Below are positions 1-13,050 of a stretch of DNA of 64,000 nucleotides, one piece after another. Each line of letters starts with the position of its first letter. Positions within the stretch are counted from its first letter, which is position 1. A model generated the notes under the pieces. It did no database searches. It saw only the letters and a program-made list of their open reading frames with translations, and had not been told where the DNA came from. This stretch comes from Onchidella celtica. Taxonomy: Eukaryota; Mollusca; Gastropoda; Systellommatophora; Onchidiidae. Location of the stretch: assembly GCA_963931925.1 (NCBI GenBank), contig OZ007576.1, positions 10,448,261 to 10,512,260 on the forward strand, in the 5' to 3' direction. The translations under genes and the position numbers were made by a program.

Positions 1-738
1 CGATATCGAATGTCTAACGAGTTGGACCATAGACGTGTGGGAATGGATTCATATTAATGGCATGAGCCTCTACTATATACTGACTCACATCTGTAGAGTC
101 TCCATACGACGGCCTTTAGCCGTTCATGAAAGTTGTCTGAATTTTACCATTAAAAGCATTTTCGTAAACCTGAACGAAACTTTCGCCCAAATATTATTCT
201 TTAGGAATGAAACCAAGAGTTCCATCCACGTTCGAATGAGATATCTTTGACAGTTAAGACCTGTAACAAATATCCAACGGGAAGCTTATATAGTCTTAGT
301 TTTCTTTCAGAGTCCATCCCCGAGAACAATGGAACTCTTTGTCCTATCAAAATTTCTCCATTTCTCGTCGCTGACAGGTAATAGTTTGAAAAGACCAGTA
401 CATCTATGGAAAAGACATAATATTGTAGGGTACTTTCCCTATTGTTTTATGTGCATTTTTGTCTTTTCGAGAAAATGAAGAGCGAAACTCTGAACAGTTG
501 CGTAAAATCAGAGGACAACATTACATCACAAAGACATACCTCGAAAGGTTTTTAACCAATTGGAATGACACTTATGCATACTGAAAATAGGAGTGAGAGA
601 ACCATTTTCATGACAAAACAAAATCCACAAAATGTCCCATACAACAATATGGCAAATTCCCCACGATGTTAGTTTGCTTTCAATGCGTCGGCTTTGACAA
701 AAGTCAAATCATTAACCCCTACTTTTTTTTTTTCTCAG

Positions 739-1030
739 ATATCGTGGAAAATTCCGCATCACAAGGACCCATCATGGTTGTGAAAAATCCGACTGGGCTA
801 ATGTCTTGAAAGTGAACACATCTGTCTGTGTCGAGTGTCAGCCGGTAGCCATGAATAGAGAAATAGGCATGCGTTGTCTGGGACACGGTGTTTACAAGAC
901 GGAGACAGCCTGGAAAGCTGTGGATGTACCACACTGCCATGGTACCTGGGAGATGACGGAGGGTCACCAGCCGGAAGTCTGCGACTACAATATAGAGGAC
1001 GAGAACAAAAGAAATTTTATCTTCCTTTGA
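739..1030 (+). CDS. Terminal exon of an unrecognised cysteine-rich gene (5' part outside window)
   Basis: A strong 3' splice site (a T-rich tract ending in CTCAG at 738) is followed by an open frame of 96 codons that starts after one base carried over from the previous exon and ends at TGA 1028-1030. The peptide has regularly spaced cysteines (HHGC, VCVEC, MRC, PHC, EVC) and aromatic residues, including VPHCHGTW, which looks like a small disulphide-bonded extracellular module. The spacing is loosely like a sushi/CCP module, but I do not recognise the family. No upstream exon is visible in the 738 bases before it. AATAAA at 1352-1357 is a possible polyadenylation signal. It could also be an isolated exon copy from a dead paralogue; nothing in the frame shows decay. 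Confidence 0.5.
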
Positions 1031-1351
1031 GAAGAGCTCACCATTCTAGAACTGTTGTGATGGTGGCTAAAATTGTTTTGTTTCACATTTGGACTGCAGA
1101 AGAAAGTTGAGTTTATGTTTTCAGCCAAATGGTGTCGTGAAAGTTGAAGTATGAGTGCAAGACAAATTTGTAACAGAAGTCCCATTCACAACACGGCTAC
1201 ACCTCATTTAATCACCCGTTTCATTCATCATCATCCCTTTCATTCCTCATTATCATTGTCATCATCATCATCCTCATCATCGCTGTTATTTTCATCATAA
1301 ATTCTTTTCACATCGAGCTTCATTACAAATGAACGTGAACAACTATTTTTT

Positions 1352-1357
1352 AATAAA
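1352..1357 (+). terminator. Possible polyadenylation signal AATAAA
   Basis: The hexamer lies about 320 bases downstream of the stop codon of the exon at 739-1030, in an AT-rich stretch. It is the first good hexamer after that stop. AATAAA is frequent by chance in such DNA, so the call rests on position alone. Confidence 0.3.
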
Positions 1358-4300
1358 TGTAATCGAAACACTCTCATGGTTTAATAATACTTTGGTCTGA
1401 GACGTGCCAGCAGCACAGATAAAAATGTTATTAAAACGATTTTTTTTTTATTAATCATAGGAAAATATCATAATTTTAGTATTCCTTACGTTGTTTCCGG
1501 CAAAGCAATGCAATTTTCAGAGTGACAAGGCACGTCGAACGTCTACTTTTCAGAAGGACAAAACAGACAGTAAAGATCTGCAATAAAAAATGATCTTGCA
1601 TTGTTATGTACACTCGTGAGCCTGCCGCGTATTTTTGATAGAGCAATGTCGCTCATAGGTAAAGCCTAATATTCCATCTTCTGATATTTTGGGAGGAAAA
1701 TGTGATTTGCACTGTTAAAAATTTGAGAATTACGTCTTTTCAGAAAAGGAAAGTTCTTGGTTCAGAAATAGCCATTACAGATTGAGCTTGTGTGCATCAT
1801 ACTGAATGTGGAAATTTTGTAATTAGAATGGATAAACATTTTAATTGTGAATGCTTGCTATAACTGAGCAGTATATTTATGAAGAGAATGTACCTTTCTG
1901 GAGAATACTGATAAAGACCGATTGTTGTTACTTAATTAAATATTCACGCCTGGTGGGAAATATTATGTGGATATTTAATGAAAGTTTGTTAAATGTATCA
2001 AGGCCAGACTACACTGAGTTATCGGTGGTATATGTCTTTATATCTGGGAAAGACCTGTATAGACTGAAGATATTAAGTAATTTGGAACTTCTATGTATAA
2101 CTGCATGTCTTATTTTCTCAGGTAGCCGAAAGGTGCTCTTCTTTTTCATCGCCACCAATTTAACAGCATGGCATTATGGAAAACAAATTCTTTTTGTTAT
2201 CAAAACAATGGTATGAAATGGCATAAACAAACTAAGTTATATCTTATACTGCCCGATACAGTATGCGACATGACGTATCTTCAGGTTTTCATGAAAGATT
2301 TATCAGTAATTTTCATTTTCTCTGCGGAAAAATATAATTACAATATTAAATTTTGTCTGCTACCCGCTGGGAAAATGAGGCAGGCCTGTAATACTCAGAA
2401 ACGCCCAGTTTTGCCAACTATTATAGAGGACGTTCACGGATGAGAGTGGTAGTCAGGTGTTGGTGTCAGAAAGATGCATTTTTCTTTGAAGATGATTGTG
2501 GTTTATGCAGGGCAGCAATGTTTTAGCACTGAAGATATGTCACGGGGACCAGAGAGAGAAGTATTTGTTGGTGTTTCCAGTGCCCCAACCCTGACGCATA
2601 TACTGTAAGACATTTGATATCAACAAAATGCATCCTTAAATCATTCTTTATGTCATATTACAATCCTCACTCAAAGGGGAGAAAAAAAAATCATCATTTG
2701 AGAGTCATTTCAGTGCTATTTACAAGCTGAATTCAGTAGATTGTAATATAGTGTTCCCTTCATTAAAGAAAAAAAATCATGAAATTCAAACGCAGATAAT
2801 ATTGTCAGCAATGACATATTCTAAGATGAATGTGCAATCAGTAACAATGATCCATGCTATAATCCTAACATTTGCCCTAGTGTTAGTAGTTAGCCTATCA
2901 AGGCCTGAGTGTTCTCATATTAACATGCTGTTTCTCATAGTAGTCATAGCTTATGTAGTCAAGCCCAGGAACTTGACAAACTTGGGAAATGAATGGTGAT
3001 AACATTTTGAAAACCAGTGACGATTCTGTCTGTTAAATCATTTTCTGAATATTTGCACAAACGCTCTTTGATCACTCAATGATATAGAATGCATCCGGTT
3101 TTGTAGGGATCATCATACCCAAAAGTTAACATTTGTTATATATCACAAACGTGTCCAAGAGAACTGAAACCGAATCTCCACTAACCTGGACATGTTACCG
3201 AAGGTTTACATTAGGATTTGTGTGTAGCCCTTGTAATCTATGCATGTAAGTGTGAGCGAGATTGCCAGTCCTACAGCTGCTGCTGAAAGAGTAATAATCT
3301 TTCTGCCACGGATAACAGATGTTATTACTGTGAGATATTCTGAAGTAAAGACTAAAACCAAGTAAGAAATAAAGGTGAATTCTTCCCAGATGTTAAAACT
3401 AGCAGGGCGATGACTGCTGTATCTTTAGAAACATGTGGTCCTCACCCATCTGGGAAATTTGTGCTCTTCTCCCAGGGAGACTAATGATGTCAGAATACTA
3501 GGGCCTGTAACATGGTGCTTAAAGTCAAGCACATCTGTGAGTGCCTGGAGGCTCACATTTATGTAACCACATCGGGGAAAAACCCTTCGACTGCCCGGGG
3601 AAAGAAAGAAATCCACGATATGGTTTTTATCCTTCATGGTTCTGTAATTAGCCTTTCCATTTCCCCCCTTGATTTCTTGCTTCTCTAACGTGCTGTAATT
3701 ATATAATTATAACCGTAGATGGGAGCTGAAGACCGGGTGCCTTTTTTCCTGTATTGTTTTTTGTTGTTTTTTTTCCCTGGACCCTCTTACTGATGATATT
3801 TGCAGAACTGAGTAGTTTGTGTGCTCTGGAGGGTAAATGTTTATGTACGGATATCATTTTGTCCGAAAAGGAAAAGGAAAATATTAAAAAAAAAAAAAAA
3901 AAACAGTAATAGAGAAGAAAGAAGAAGCATTGGAGTTTTACAGTATACAGTTGGTTTAAACATTTCCAGATGTCAGAAAGCAGCTGGTGATCAGACAACA
4001 GTTTTTTTTACCTTCCCCAAAACCTTGGAGTATTTTTTCGGAGGATGAAAATATTGTGCTGTAAATTTATAACTCCGACACAGCTATGAATGTCACAGAT
4101 AATAGATTCTTTTGAACAGCACAATCATACAAAGTAGAATCTATGTCTGTATAATTATATTTTCCATGTTTGAAACACGGAGGGGAAATGCAAAAATCTC
4201 AGTTTTTGTCTCGAGTCACGCCAGAAAGTGTTTTGTGTTCATTTTAAATCATGGCATTTTAATTAAGAAAAAAGAATGAAATACGTTTTGTTTCCATCAC

Positions 4301-6987
4301 TGAACACTACAAAGATCACTGTCAAGTATCAGGGTTTGCAGGAATTGAAAATTAAGTAATAAACTGTACAAAAAAATATCGTCAGATTTAATAGCTTGTT
4401 TTGTATTGTATGTGTATGTCTAAGAGTTCGGATGTGGGCATGTTCAAAGCAATGTAATTTTTATTCTTTTTTTAACCCCATTCTGTACTGTGTTCTGCCT
4501 ACATGTTTCTTACAGGCCCAGGAATTAGATTATCTAAAAGATCTACTTTCATTTTTTTTATAAAGGAGAGGAGGTGTTTTCATACAGCATTTAATTATTA
4601 AAATCATTCAGCACACATGTTTATGTATGATTCTTTCATTGTATTCAGTAAGCTGACTTGAATTTGAATGTTTATAATGTTGTGCCCAAGCTAACTTCAC
4701 CTGCTTTTGTACCCATTCAAGATTTGTACACTTCACCATTCTTATGCCATAACGTTACATGTGCTCAAGTGAGTTTTTGCACCTAGACCTCGTTTCTGGG
4801 CCGGTGACAGAACATGTCTTTATCTCTCAGTTAGTGCGTAATGTTATAATTTTAGTGGTACTAATTCTTGTTCGTCATTGTTGTTGTTTGCTAATTAATA
4901 TTTGCAACTCACTTTCTTTGTTTTCTCACTGTACTGTCAACCCCCCCCCCCTCCCACCCTTCCTAGAACCCACTCTCCCACTGCAAGGCTTGCCAGTGAC
5001 TTGCCACACGTGCACAAACTTTTGAATAAAAATCTGACAGCATTCGCTGAGTCACTGTTGACTGGGGATAAAGTAGATCTACCACTTACTAGTGGAATCA
5101 AAATTTAAATACAGTAAAAAGAAAGAACAAATTCGAATCACATTATCATTGAAAATTAGCTTCGATGTACAATATCGTGAAATGCATAGTGTCCTTAATC
5201 TATCCACATTTTCCACTTTTTATACGTGTTTGAACCAAATAGGACACCTGAGCTATTTTGTATGTTTGCTTGCAAAACTAATTTTGCAGGGTCTAAATAT
5301 CTTTCACGGGCTGGCTCAGTGTTTGTTTTTGAAGACGTTTGTGTCAGACAGTGTTGGTTATGATGACTTTGACATCCTGACAAGACATCAATCTTTTCCA
5401 GTCATGATTTGCAGTGTCATCCCACTAAATATCTAAATACTCATCGGAATGTCATATCCTTTCACGGTTACTGACTGAGGCAGATGAAAGAATTGTTCTC
5501 ACTTCAGTCTCCTTGCTTTAAGCTAGAAAAATAGAAACGAAGTGAAGAAAAACAAGATATTAATATTAAACACGGCAGGGCTTCAGGATCAGATTACAAT
5601 GTTTAGGCTTTGAAATTAGATGAGATTTTTTAATTTTTCTCACGTAATCTGGGGAGAAAGGCAAGTGCCCTGACTGAAAATCAAAGTTGCAGAAGAAGTA
5701 TTTTTGTCCCATTTATTTTGACATCTCAACATGGTTTGTGATTTAATACTAGTTATTAAAACGGGATTTGATGCCCCAAAAAGTTATCTGATATGGCTGA
5801 CGATGTTTTCTGCCTGAGACTCACATTTAACCAAGCCATCCATGAAAGACACTGAAGTTTGTGTGTGTGTGTGTGTGTGTGTGAGGTTTTTCACAAACTC
5901 TGAAGCTTGATGCAGTCCCATATTTCCTACTTGCAATAATGCTTGATCTACCCACATGTTCCAAACAAGGTTTCACTCATTTTAGGCAACAGTGTTGGAT
6001 TGATGGACAAGAAAATAGCACACATTTTTCGGTGTGAATGCAAGGCCATTGGTCAGCTATTTTTGTCTTAGTAATAACCGTCCATCTGAATGATAATTAT
6101 GCTGTGAGTGAACTGCAGCATAATACAGAAATGGCACCAAGTTTCTGACACTGATGTTGTAATGAGGTGGCCTATCTTCAGTGTTGTGCATTGTTAACAA
6201 AAGACACTGATAATTTTGTTTCTCTCACTCACACAGCAGATGAGTTCTGTGAAGAAATTATGTACATATTGTATATTTAGCCAGCCAGTAACCTCCTTTT
6301 TTTTTTTTTTTACTTCATTTAAGCATAAACTGTAAATTATTTTTGTAACAAAAATGTTCCTCACCTTGAACTCATGAAATTACCTAGCCACGCTACGCAG
6401 AGCATAATCACTCTGCCTTAGATAAACCCTGCACTCTCTTCCATACAGAAGTTAAGCATGCACTGTACTTGAAAGGAATAACTTTTGCCAACCACTTATG
6501 CTTTTGATTTAAAGTTTGCTTCAGAGATTATCTATATATATATTTATATATATATATATTAAACAGCTTTAATTGTCGTTTGTCCAGAAGAGGATTTAAT
6601 TTGACACCTTACATAAAATGCAAATGGTAGTGAACACATAACTAGTTTTTATCGAAAATGATTCTGCTGATGAATACGATAGCTCTTTGAAGTCTTTCTC
6701 TTTCTATATTAAGAAAAGAAACACCAAAGAAATTGTTAAAGTAAACTTTTTAGTACAAATTATCCCAAGGTTCACATGATGGGACAGGGATGACCTAAAA
6801 GTTTAGGTGCACATCATCAGTGCAACAAGAATGCCGAGCAACACTCAAACATTGAATTTGAAATGGGTCAAATTGTTTCTCATTCACAGCTTTTTTGGTT
6901 CACTTTATAGCTTCGTTTTTTTAACTGTACGCTCGCCGTATCTGTACTCATGAATTAAAGAAAAAACGTTAGTGAAAAATTCTGGCA
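1358..6987. other. Stretch without supported genes
   Basis: I see only short AT-rich open frames without splice sites, codon periodicity or recognisable motifs. There are short simple repeats: an ATC-rich tract just upstream at 1257-1290, (GT)n at about 5861-5882 and (TA)n at about 6533-6560, plus poly-A/T and poly-C runs. The DNA could be intron or intergenic. Confidence 0.5.
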
Positions 6988-7074
6988 ATGTTGTTTTTCC
7001 TGTATTTGGTGTTTGTACTGTATGGTAAATGTGGAACTGCTTTGGATGAACTTGTTAATGACCCCAAACTGCCA

Positions 7075-7765
7075 CGAACACTACACAGCACAAGACAACA
7101 AAATACAACACAGTGCAACACAATACAATACAATAAAATGCATGTACATCACAATTCAATACAACACCAAACAATACAACACAATACAGCAAAATGCAAC
7201 ACAATACAACATAACCCAACACAGTACAGCAAAATGCAACACAACACAATACAGCAAAATGCAACACAATATAACAGAACCCAACACAATACAGCAAAAT
7301 GCAACACAATACAATACAAAACAAAACAATACAGCAAAATGCAACCCAATACAATAGAGAACAATAAAATACAGCAGAATTCAACACAATACATTATAAA
7401 AAAAACAATACAACAAGATGCAACACAATACAAATTACAATACAAAACAAAACAATACAGCAAAATGTAACATCACAATACAACACAACCCAACACAGTA
7501 CAGCAAAATGCAACACAATACAATACAAAACAAAACAATACAGCAAAGTGCAACGCAATACAACACAACCAAAAGCAATACAACAAAATGCAACACAATA
7601 CAATACAAAACAAAATAATACAGCAAAATGCAACTCAATGCCATAGAGAACACTAAAAATACAACAAAATTCAACACAATACAGTATAACACAACAAAAG
7701 AATACAGCAAAATGCAACATAATACAACACAATACAACAAATCGACATACAACCCAATTTAACGG
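7075..7765 (+). repeat. CAACA/AATAC-rich degenerate tandem array
   Basis: About 690 bases are built almost entirely of 5-base words such as ACAAT, ACAGC and AAATGC in variable order (for example CAACACAATACAGCAAAATG, repeated many times). The + strand has almost no T outside AAT/ATAC words, so long frames open on both strands. These frames have no start or splice context and encode only low-complexity peptides (NTIQ-type on +, CCILLYCV-type on -). I treat this as a minisatellite or simple-sequence array, not a gene. Confidence 0.85.
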
Positions 7766-8875
7766 AACAAAATACAATTATTAGAACACAATTTGACACA
7801 ATAATAGAATTGACAATGTGCTCTGTATTGTCATCATGGGACACAAGCGTGCATGTTTTGCTATAAGATTTACGTCACCAGATCTCAGTATTCAAACACA
7901 ATTATCTTCTATTGGCCTCAGCATCTCCTTGCAGTGGACAAATTATGGCCAAATCTAGAAATCAATAAGATGAGAAGTTATTGTTATCTTCAAGTTTCAA
8001 CCTAATAAAGTAATGGTTAAGTAGATTGGGGTTTACCCCTCCTTCCCCACTCTAGTTAGGCCACCCAGCGTCGAACAAATTCCACTCATATCACTCCCAC
8101 AAAAAAATACGTTATGACTATTGAATTTGTCTTGACTGACTCTCTGCCTAAAAATAGCTAGCCCAGGCTAGTAGCATGCGGAGAGGCAGTGGTGGAAGTT
8201 ACCAGCTGGTAGTTGATATATTAATCATGATAATGACAGGGTGAAAATGCAGTTTGTGGTGATGGAAAGAGAGGGGAATCTACAATGATGATATTTTAGT
8301 AAAAATTAGAAGTCCCCAGCGTCTGTTTTACTCAGGCATAATAGCACCAGTTACGTTCATGGTGGTTAAAAACAGTGACAGTACAATAATATGCACGGTA
8401 GACAGTCATCATCTTTAAGTTACATTTAATTTACATTATGGACATTGTCATCTGTTCGCCGCCGATGGTCGGGCAAGGGAAGTAATTCAGTAATATTATG
8501 GCAGTTTAGATTTTAGAAGTTATCTCTCTTGTCATACACCAGTGAAATTCATTAATTTTTTTGTTTTCTGCGAAACAACCATCTATGCACAGAACCTTGT
8601 AACAAGGGGTAATAATTGCCATGTTACCAGTTAATCCAAGGCTAATTCAGCTTCCCCTGTAGGCAAATATTTCGGTATTGACGCTGGCTTCAAGGGGATG
8701 GCGAAAATGATGCCTTGCAGTTTTCTGTCTGATCCAGCGCTTGTGCTGAGGTAGTGCATTTTGCATTCTCATCTGAGTCAATCTACAGTGTCGGACTTGC
8801 AGTCTGGTCTACCGGTCCAGGGCTTACACTAGTGTAGATGGTAAATTCAGAAAGTTTAGTTAGCTGGTTCATGTT

Positions 8876-9075
8876 GAAGTCTTTTATTGTTCGTTTTTTT
8901 CACTTGACAAAAGCGAAAGCCGAAAATTTGTGTATTTTCTGTCTTCTCTTTAGTTTGCTTTGTATTGTTTGGGTTTTATTTCTCACGCGGGGCTTTGCAA
9001 CATACAACCTTTTCTTTTTGCCCAATTTGCTGCGACCCCACAGTTTTTCTGTGGCTTTTATGATATTTCATGACT
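8876..9075 (+). mobile_element. Fold-back repeat family, copy 1 (one arm only)
   Basis: This segment, from CTTTTATTGTTCG to GATATTTCATG, matches segments at 26.0-26.37 kb and 60.65-60.89 kb. All share TTTGCTTTGTATTGTTTGGG, TTTATTTCTCACG and CCTTTTCTTTTTGCCCAATT. This copy lacks the inverted partner arm present at 60.6 kb. TTCATG occurs at both edges and could be a short target duplication. No transposase is visible, and the superfamily is unassigned. Confidence 0.55.
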
Positions 9076-9349
9076 GATCTAGTTGGTACGTTTTGCAGTT
9101 TTGTCACCGGATCCAGCTATCATGATGTAGAGGGTAAGTTTTACAGCTTAGTGAGCTAATCTGTTACCTGTACTGCCGTAGAGGGTAAATTTTGCAGTTG
9201 TCAGCTGATCCAGCTGTTCTGGTCTAAAGTGTAAATCGCGCAGCTTAGTCATCTGATCCGGTGATTATATTGATGTAGATGGTAAGTTTTGCAGTTTAGT
9301 CAGCTGACCCAGTGCCAAATTTAATACTGACGTAGTGAGTACATTGTAC

Positions 9350-10193
9350 CAATGATGCCCAAACCGCGGCTCTCGAGCCATAGGCGGCTCTTTGATCTTC
9401 AGTATGCGGCTCGTGGAAACTGTTAACTGCACTAATTTAATAGTAATTAGAATATATCAAGATGATTTACTTTTGAAATTGAAATTAATATTAAGAAAAT
9501 TGATATGATCAGTTATTTTGAACCAAGAAACAGAAGTTGATATGTTGCTTATTAACTTTTGTACAGGGTGACTGGCTGAAGCTCGTATTTGTCTTTCATT
9601 TAAGGGCAGATCAGATAGTGATGAGCCAGTGAAATAATGATGAGCTGCCACAATTTAAACCACATTGAGTTGTTTTTTGTTGGTTTTTTAAAACTTTTTT
9701 TCTTCTTCCGCATTGATTTGTCCACAGTTGAACATATTGTACGAGTTTTACATGCCTATTTTATCACTGGGTCACATGGTTTAGCTCCCGAATTTCATGT
9801 ACTAACCCAGGCATAAAGAATAATTATGTTCTGATCGTGTCAGACTGACTTGTTTATAATATTCTCACGTTTTTCATAGATGCTTCCATGGTTCATTACC
9901 GCGTTCCGTATGTCCAGTGTAGTTAAAACAATCATCAGTCAAGATTTTGAAAACGTTTGGTGTATAAAATGTGAACTTTGTGATTACTGAAACTATATAA
10001 AGAAAATTGCACACTTGAGTACATATTGTTGCATGCTTGTATTTCTTATATTTATATGAATTATAATGTTTTTGTAACAAAATGTGTATATAACAGTAAA
10101 AACGTGTGTGTAAATTTTGTTCAGAATTTGTGGCTCTGGAACATCTGAAGATTACCATGTGGCTCTTACATCAAGCAAGTTTGGCCACCTCTG
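9350..10193 (+). mobile_element. hAT-like non-autonomous DNA transposon (844 bp)
   Basis: The left end CAATGATGCCCAAAC and the inverse of the right end CAGAGGTGGCCAAAC form 15-bp imperfect terminal inverted repeats, matching at 11 positions. Subterminal GCGGCTCTCGAGCC and GTGGCTCT words are of the kind found at the ends of animal hAT elements. The eight flanking bases on each side, CATTGTAC and GCGTATAC, agree at four positions, as a decayed 8-bp target duplication would. There is no transposase frame. The element sits inside the older minisatellite at 8.7-10.35 kb. Confidence 0.7.
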
Positions 10194-10350
10194 GCGTATA
10201 CTAACGTAGTGGGAACACTTTTAGTCAGCTGATTGAGTGCCTGTACTGGTGTAAAGGATAGCTTTTGCAGTTTAGTCAGCTGATTGAGTGCTTGTTTGTA
10301 GTGATGTAAAGGGTAACTTTTGCAGTTTCGTCAGCTGATCAAGAAGTGGG

Positions 10351-11058
10351 GTGGCTGTTGGAGATGATGCCCTGCTCAGTGTCCAAATCTGCGCAGAAAA
10401 AAAAAAAGAAAAATAATAATTGTCGCCAGTGTGTGCTTGGCATGAGCTCAATTCACAGCAGTCATGATCTATCATCGACTGTATTTGTTGGAATGACAAG
10501 CACGGTTTCCATCTTCACTACTACCAACATATACAATACACGAACTAACAAGGAGCCAAAAGCAACAACTGTAATTGATATTGTACTAAGAACAATAGAA
10601 ATTCAAACAGATAATCAAACAATACCCAAAATTATAAAATATTTCGTCGACTGACGACCAAAACCGACATTGTCCAAAATTGGCATTTTGAGAAAAATCG
10701 TTAATTCTGGCCTGGTAACAATTATAAACCTATAGTCATAAAAATAATTATCTAGAACTGGGCTTCAGGAGTTATTTGAAAGATTACAGCGCTGATATTT
10801 ATAAACACTATGACTGACCGTTAGAAAAGCCAAAATGGACGTAGTCAGAAAGCCGACGATTTATAGTGTTTTATAAAATTAGATAAGAATCACTTTATTA
10901 TCCCATGGGGGAAATTCTTTTTCACAGAACGTTTGAAAGCACATAGCCTACATGGTACACACATCTTACGCATCATTACATAAACATAATTATATTATAT
11001 CACAACTCAATAAACTCAATAGCAGGGATACATGAAGTGACATGATAAGAAACCTTAC
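10351..11058. other. Stretch without supported genes
   Basis: No exon with credible splice sites was found. Minus-strand exons downstream of the transmembrane exon at 11.06-11.30 kb would be expected in this direction, but I cannot identify one here or further left. Confidence 0.4.
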
Positions 11059-11295
11059 CTAGTAAATCAGAGTTCCAGAACACTAATCGTTTACCTGTTT
11101 CAGTAGAGAGGAATACCAATTCATCGCTCTTTCCAGCCTTACTAGCTGTAAGGGATGAATGTTCTTTTGCACGCATGAAACCATCCTTTCCTTTTTTACA
11201 CCCACAGAAACAGAGGCGAGTTATGACCAGTATAAGAAGGCTACATAACATGGTGCAAATCAGCCACAAGGCGTAAGTTTCCATCTTCGGCTCTA
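11059..11295 (-). CDS. Internal exon encoding a transmembrane segment (phase 1-1), probably of a receptor
   Basis: Read on the minus strand, the exon follows a CCCAG acceptor and ends at a good donor (CTAG|GTAAGG). It is 237 bp long, starts and ends in phase 1, and is open throughout. The peptide has one hydrophobic span of about 20 residues (ALWLICTMLCSLLILVITRL), then CFCGCKKGKDG and a polar, Ser/Lys-rich stretch. This is the layout of a single-pass receptor with a basic stop-transfer sequence. The phase matches the EGF exons at 25.4 and 26.97 kb and the other transmembrane exon at 21.2 kb. It could be an alternative membrane exon of that gene or belong to a second receptor. An in-frame ATG at 11284 could also make it a first coding exon, and the polypyrimidine tract before the acceptor is weak. 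Confidence 0.5.
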
Positions 11296-12919
11296 CTGGG
11301 ACTATATTTGCTTGGCGTATTAAAATTCAAGAGAAATAATATTCATGCGCTTGCGACTGACTCAGTCCGCAAGCAAACATACTTTTAATTTCAAAGCATT
11401 CAGTGTTTTGCTGGTGGAATAAAATGCAACCCTCTGAGTTTTAAAAAAAAATGCTTTTAAGTAAGATTTTTAATTAATTAATAAATAGATACAAAGCATT
11501 ACAAACTGATAACTGAACGTGTCAGAACGACTCATTTATTTCGTAAACTTTCTTCGTAAATTTTTTTATCCGCACATCCGAGGCCGATTCGCCTTTTTAA
11601 AAAATAAACCAGTGAAATGGCTCTTTCCTTGACTTTCCTGACAATGAAACATAGCCCGCTAGATAAATTGGTGTCATTTTAACCAGACGTGAGTATTATG
11701 TGGTAATATTCTCTGCATTTAATCAAAGTATCCAACCACATGTCTACACCTATTATCGCAATACTTCTAAAAAAAAAAAAAAAAAAGACAGGTCGTTAGG
11801 CAGGTTGGTCACTTCAGTCAATTAAGTTCAATAGCCCTGGAACAAAAATGTCACTAAGTTCCAGCACTTTTGATGTCATAACCATTCTTACCTTCTCTTC
11901 TCCCTCTTCCTCTGATGTCTCCTTCATCTTTTTTACTCAAACAAAACTACGGTCCAGTTCGTCATTAAATATAAAATACATGGTCGTGCTCCGTCATTAA
12001 TCTATCTGCCCTCATTCCTTCTTCTTCTTCTTCTTCTGATGATGATGATGATGATGATGATAATGATGATTGCATGATGTATTTCATCACGAGAAACTAA
12101 TAACTCTTTTTAAAATACATCTGATCTTAAGATTATTTTTCTTTCAATTTCACATATCAATGTTAAAATTTAGAATTGTCAGTACTGACAAAATGTTTGG
12201 GACTTTGGATTTTGGGTATCATTTGGTGGGTGCTGGCAGATGAGGGTCTGCAACATTCCGTTCAGTGGCAGTAATTGCTCTCATTCTGACTGTTCGCTGG
12301 ACAGATTGACACGACTGTTAATCAAATAGTAATTTATATCTTTCGACAGGACTGGGTTATCCCAAGGCTCAAGCCATCAAAGGAGAGAAAGGAAGGAGAA
12401 AGAGAGGGAGGGGGAATACCACAAAGACTGTAACAGTCATCACGACGCGGTATACATTATACAATAAAAACGAAGCCAATACCCTAAACTAAATATACAT
12501 GAAGGTGTTTCGGTCTCCGGCCCATCTTAGTGCTTTGATGCCTTCTCTCCGCTTAATAAAGTAGTAGTTTTATTAAGCCGTATTAATTTTGAGGACTTTA
12601 TTACAAAAAAAGACTGTAATTTTTAAAAAAGTAGAGGAAAAACATCTTAGCTAAAGTATAAATGAGTACCGTAGGCCAAAGTAAGCATTATTATCTGAAT
12701 TTATCTTTTCATTAACCTATGTTAAAAATAAAATCCTAAAGTCTCTTCAAAGTTAGAAAGCAATGGAAAAAAAGGTGGTTTGTTTATCTATACGACTATA
12801 ATTCGATTTCTGTACGTTTGTGTGTTTGTTTGTGTCTTTGTAATGGTACCGTAATACAGCAAAATAACGGCCCCGTCTCTGATTACATTGATTAAAACCA
12901 TAAGAATATGGTGAAACAT
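11296..12919. other. Stretch without supported genes
   Basis: AT-rich sequence with poly-A tracts and adjacent (CTT)n and (GAT)n runs at about 12019-12060. No exon-like frame or transposon ends were recognised. Confidence 0.45.
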
Positions 12920-12924
12920 CGATC

Positions 12925-13050
12925 CTTATGTCATAAACATGGGTGTATTGCACAGAAGGATCCAGACCAGAATGACAGTGCTATCACGAGTCTTGCAGTG
13001 ACCGAAGGCGGAGAAGAGTGGACAATGAACACATGGTTCATGCACGGTAC
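12925..13050 (+). repeat. Interspersed repeat shared with 27.82-27.97 kb
   Basis: The stretch from GTCATAAACATGG through GATCCAGACCAG, GACGAGTCTTG-like words and CACGGTACGGTC aligns with 27822-27965 with small gaps. Neither copy has a convincing reading frame. The two sit at the edges of complex, partly palindromic regions, so they may be parts of a larger unrecognised mobile element. Confidence 0.5.

Larger units (their letters stand above)
8700..10350 (+). repeat. Old minisatellite of about 60 bp units, split by two insertions
   Basis: Diverged units containing TTTTGCAGTTTAGTCAGCTG followed by a spacer with GATGTAGAGGGTAA recur from about 8.7 kb to 10.35 kb. The run is interrupted at about 8876-9075 by a member of a fold-back repeat family and at 9350-10193 by a hAT-like MITE. 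The units on both sides of each insert are recognisably the same, so the array predates both insertions. No coding content was seen. Confidence 0.65.

Noticed and set aside
6988-7777. Overlapping frames of 100-160 codons (NTIQ-rich on +, Cys/Leu-rich on -)
   Set aside because: The underlying DNA is a CAACA-rich simple array; composition alone keeps the frames open.
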